This document shows positions 5,713 to 8,201 of a stretch of 8,201 bases of DNA, in pieces (the stretch's first letter is position 1; each line of letters opens with the position of its first letter). The stretch is taken from assembly GCA_011048645.1 (NCBI GenBank), contig DSDR01000381.1:1-8201 (forward strand). Reading direction: 5' to 3'. The notes beneath the pieces are model-generated. The model had not been told where the DNA came from, ran no database searches, and saw only the letters and a list, made by a program, of their open reading frames with translations. The DNA is from Phycisphaerales bacterium (GTDB lineage: Bacteria > Planctomycetota > Phycisphaerae > Sedimentisphaerales > Anaerohalosphaeraceae). The translations under genes and the position numbers were made by a program.

Positions 5713-7458
5713 TCAGTCGGCCTCCTGCCATTCAGCGCTGAGCAACTCGGCGGCCTGTCGAACAGCATCGCGCGAAAAATCAAACGACAGGCCCGCCGCG
5801 GCAAACAGCTCCGGCAAGGGGCGGCTGCCGCCCAGGGACAGCGCGGCTTTATAATCGCGCAGCGCTGCGTCAAAGTCATTCAATGCGCGCCGCCACAGCC
5901 CCAGCGCTGCCAACTGCGCGATGCCGTATTCGATATAATAAAACGGCGCCTGAAAGAAATGCAGAATCCGCTGCCACATCGTTGCTCGCCATTGTTCCAG
6001 CCCCGACCAATCCAGCGCGTTTTGGCCAAAGCGGTCTTGCAGTTCGATCCATTTTTCTCGGCGCTGCTGCGGGGTGTGGTCGGGCGTTTCATACAGCCAG
6101 TGCTGAAAGGCGTCGTTAGCCGCAACCGACAGCAGCAGCCGCACGGTCATCTCGGCCACATGCCGACGGCGCCGCCGCAGTTGATCGGCGGTGTAAATCG
6201 CGTCCAGCCGTGTTCCGGCCAGCCGTTCCATACTCATCGAGGCCACCTCACAAAACTCCATCGGCGCATGGCGATAGTCCGTCAGCGGCAAAGCGGCGCA
6301 GGCCAGCGAATGAAAGGCGTGGCCGCCTTCGTGCAGCAGGACGCGCACGTCGTCATCGCTGCCGGCGGCGTTCATAAAAATAAACGGCTTGCGAAATTCA
6401 TCGAGTGTGCACTGATAGCCGCCGGGCGCTTTGCCCTTGCGGCTGAGCAGATCCAGCAACCCCAGCTCCTGCATCTGTGCAAACTGCCGCCCCAGGTCGG
6501 CGTCCAAACGTTCAAAGACCGTGCGAATCGCGGGTATAAAGTGTTCGGGCCGTTCAAACGGCTTGAGCGGCGGCCGCCCTTTTGGATCGGTCATCAAATC
6601 CCATGGCCGCAATGACGACAGTCCCATTTCTTCGGCGCGGCGCTGCCACATCCGCCGCTGAAGCGGAACCAGCTCATCCTGCACGGCGTCGTGAAAGGTC
6701 TTGCAATCATCCGGCGTATAATCAAAACGATGGTATTGGCAAAACTTGTAATCACGATAATCGGCAAAACCGGCGTTGCGGGCGATGCGGCCGCGCAGGT
6801 TGAGCATTTGATCGAATAGTGCATCAAGCTTGTCAGAGACCTGCTGATAACATTCGGCCATCACACGCCAGGCCGTTTCGCGACGGTCGCGTTCGGTTTC
6901 ATATAAATAGGCGCCGAGTTGACTGAGCGTCACTTCCTGACCTTCGAAGGTCGCCGTCAAACCGCCGGTCACGGTTTGATAGTCCTGGCTGAGCACCGCT
7001 TCCTGTGTCTGAAGCGGAATGTTCTTTTCACGAAAGATCGCCGCATCGGCTTCGATATGGCGATCATAGACGGCATAGTACGCATCACCGTCGCCGATGC
7101 GCCGACGGGCGTCCAGATAGATCGTGTTGAGCCGATGTACATAATCGTCCAGCAGCGGCTGAATCCGCTCGATAAAACGACGATAGGCCGCCGCCCTCTC
7201 AGCGTCATCGGTCTGACAGGTCATTCGAATATACAGCACGGCCCGATGCTGCCGCACTGCCGCTTCCAATTCGCTGCGATGCTGTAAAAAGGCCTCCATC
7301 TCATCGGCATCGGCAAGCGATCGGCCCAGCAGATCGTCATACAGTTTTTTGACCTGTTCAGAATCGTTGAAATTCGCCTGTTCAGGAATAAAACGCTGTT
7401 CATACGCCAGGGGTAATCGACTGATATCCACTCCATTGACACCGGCATCCTGTGGCAT
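5713..7458 (-). CDS. M3-family oligoendopeptidase (PepF-like zinc metallopeptidase)
   Basis: A cytoplasmic zinc peptidase that trims short peptides, here 581 residues and of normal length for the M3B/PepF group. The zinc site is intact: HEGGH at 376-380 (His376, Glu377, His380) and Glu404 in FCEVASMSME (402-411), the expected third ligand 24 residues later. The C-terminal FFQAPFYYIEYGIAQLAALGLW (501-522, with its conserved Tyr and His-free PFYYIEY core) is typical of PepF and helps bind substrate. The N-terminal half is helical and charged, including DYRDYKFCQYHRFDYTPDD (233-251). No signal peptide or membrane segment is seen, so action on internal or imported peptides is likely. The ATG at 7458 is backed by GGAG eight bases upstream. 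It lies 36 bases after the dehydrogenase gene and 42 bases before the truncated M42-like gene, all on one strand, suggesting one transcript. It is more distant from E. coli PrlC/Dcp-type M3A enzymes. Confidence 0.94.
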   Translation of the reverse strand: MPQDAGVNGVDISRLPLAYEQRFIPEQANFNDSEQVKKLYDDLLGRSLADADEMEAFLQHRSELEAAVRQHRAVLYIRMTCQTDDAERAAAYRRFIERIQPLLDDYVHRLNTIYLDARRRIGDGDAYYAVYDRHIEADAAIFREKNIPLQTQEAVLSQDYQTVTGGLTATFEGQEVTLSQLGAYLYETERDRRETAWRVMAECYQQVSDKLDALFDQMLNLRGRIARNAGFADYRDYKFCQYHRFDYTPDDCKTFHDAVQDELVPLQRRMWQRRAEEMGLSSLRPWDLMTDPKGRPPLKPFERPEHFIPAIRTVFERLDADLGRQFAQMQELGLLDLLSRKGKAPGGYQCTLDEFRKPFIFMNAAGSDDDVRVLLHEGGHAFHSLACAALPLTDYRHAPMEFCEVASMSMERLAGTRLDAIYTADQLRRRRRHVAEMTVRLLLSVAANDAFQHWLYETPDHTPQQRREKWIELQDRFGQNALDWSGLEQWRATMWQRILHFFQAPFYYIEYGIAQLAALGLWRRALNDFDAALRDYKAALSLGGSRPLPELFAAAGLSFDFSRDAVRQAAELLSAEWQEAD

Positions 7459-7466
7459 AAGACAGA

Positions 7467-7470
7467 CTCC
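7467..7470 (-). promoter_or_regulatory. Ribosome binding site of the M3 peptidase gene
   Basis: On the minus strand this reads GGAG, with eight bases to the ATG at 7458. It supports the chosen start. Confidence 0.6.
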
Positions 7471-7494
7471 ACTATAGGTTTCATGCTTGACGTT

Positions 7495-8201
7495 TCACAT
7501 CTTCAGCAATCGGGTTTCCGCCCGTTTATTCCACAGGCCGTTGTCAAGGGCCTCTGCCGCGGCAGGCGCTTTATCAGCCAGTTCGTCCAGGCGCGTCAGT
7601 TCCAAATCGGTACAGTCCGGATAGACGATGATTTTGCCGGCGATCCGATGATGTTCCACCGCACGAATGCCGTCGATAGCGCCTTTCAGCCCTGACACCG
7701 CCGCGACGGAAATGTTCGTATCCAAAGCGCCGCTTTGCACTTTCTTGAGCACCGTCAGCATATCATCCAATGTGGAGCCGCTGGTGCCGATAAAGTAACA
7801 GCCCTTTTTGATATAGGCGTCCATATCCACCGGCCCGCCGACGGTTGCGGGGATACCCGCAAAGATATTGATAATTGCACCGGGCGCGGCATCGGTGACG
7901 GATTGAGCGACCAGCTTCGGCAGCGGCGCCATAATTGCAAAATAGTTGAATTTGACAGACGGCGGATTTTCCGTCGGATTGTACGGCACATAGCCGACGT
8001 GGTTTTGTTCGGCCAGCGGCTGAGCAATCGCCGACAGCGCCGCCAGTCGTTGGGTATCCAAATCACCCGCATAAACCGTAATCCCCGACACCCCCTGACA
8101 AAGATTGCGCACCACATGCATCACGCCCATCGGTCCGCCGGCCCCGATGACATTAATGACGTCATCGCGGCGAATCTCGCCGGTTGCGGGAATACGCTGC
8201 A
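7495..8201 (-). CDS. Medium-chain (zinc-type) dehydrogenase, C-terminal part (5' end outside window)
   Basis: An NAD(P)-dependent alcohol or polyol dehydrogenase-like protein of the medium-chain superfamily. Only the last 234 residues are present. The visible part opens with IPATGEIRRDDVINVIGAGG and the Rossmann glycine motif GAGGPMG, followed by MHVVRN. It goes on through TVYAGDLDTQRL, where the acidic residue after the second strand would contact the cofactor ribose. Later come NIFAGIPATVGGPVDM and the YFIGTSGSTLDDM segment typical of the family, then the C-terminal GKIIVYPDCTDLELTRLDEL. The catalytic GroES-like domain with the zinc ligands lies beyond the window, so substrate and zinc content cannot be judged. 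The GAGGPMG motif and the YPDCTDLELTRL ending resemble the sorbitol/threonine and L-sorbose-1-phosphate reductase-like branches. That is a resemblance, not an assignment. It is the first visible gene of the minus-strand run, 36 bases ahead of the M3 peptidase. The ATG at 8130 is internal, after the Rossmann motif has begun. Confidence 0.85.
   Translation of the reverse strand, partial: QRIPATGEIRRDDVINVIGAGGPMGVMHVVRNLCQGVSGITVYAGDLDTQRLAALSAIAQPLAEQNHVGYVPYNPTENPPSVKFNYFAIMAPLPKLVAQSVTDAAPGAIINIFAGIPATVGGPVDMDAYIKKGCYFIGTSGSTLDDMLTVLKKVQSGALDTNISVAAVSGLKGAIDGIRAVEHHRIAGKIIVYPDCTDLELTRLDELADKAPAAAEALDNGLWNKRAETRLLKM

Noticed and set aside
5659..6615. Plus-strand open frame (318 codons) opposite the M3 peptidase.
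   Set aside because: It overlaps the well-supported M3 gene with its HEGGH zinc site and shows no family motif of its own.

Overview
The window looks like a piece of a moderately GC-rich bacterial chromosome, most likely from a planctomycete of the Phycisphaerae/Sedimentisphaerales type. That assignment is an inference. It rests on a large secreted protein that joins a papain-type peptidase to a parallel beta-helix with Pmp-like GGAI/FxxN repeats. It also rests on that protein's phrases AGRWDP, SPCIDAGDP and GAYGGTE, and on its single C-terminal dockerin-like calcium loop (GDLN..., LEDLAILMENWL). All of these are common in secreted proteins of that group. No RNA genes, CRISPR arrays, insertion sequences or attachment sites were seen.

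Left part (1-2845, + strand): a closely packed central sugar-phosphate operon. It begins with the 3' end of glucose-6-phosphate isomerase (pgi). A mannose-1-phosphate guanylyltransferase (manC type) follows after 45 bases, and after 8 more bases comes one long reading frame fusing a RuvX/YqgF nuclease-fold domain to a complete 6-phosphogluconolactonase. Pgi and lactonase act on either side of glucose 6-phosphate (glycolysis and the oxidative pentose phosphate route). The guanylyltransferase draws mannose 1-phosphate, reached from fructose 6-phosphate, into GDP-mannose. The RuvX half belongs to nucleic-acid metabolism and is the surprise.

Middle (2846-5433): a 238-base intergenic region carries a good sigma-70-like promoter just before the secreted papain/beta-helix/dockerin-like protein. 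That gene therefore seems to be its own transcription unit.

Right part (5434-8201, - strand): a convergent run of three genes. In transcription order they are the C-terminal part of a medium-chain (zinc-type) dehydrogenase cut by the window edge, a complete M3-family oligoendopeptidase (PepF-like), and an M42-like metallopeptidase that stops after 78 residues, just past its first metal-ligand motif. The missing remainder of that last gene cannot lie in the 52 bases before the convergent secreted-protein gene. It is either a broken gene marking a rearrangement or an assembly join.

The main points of interest are the RuvX-6-phosphogluconolactonase fusion, the papain/beta-helix/dockerin-like architecture with its cysteine-substituted calcium loop, and the truncated peptidase at the convergent junction.
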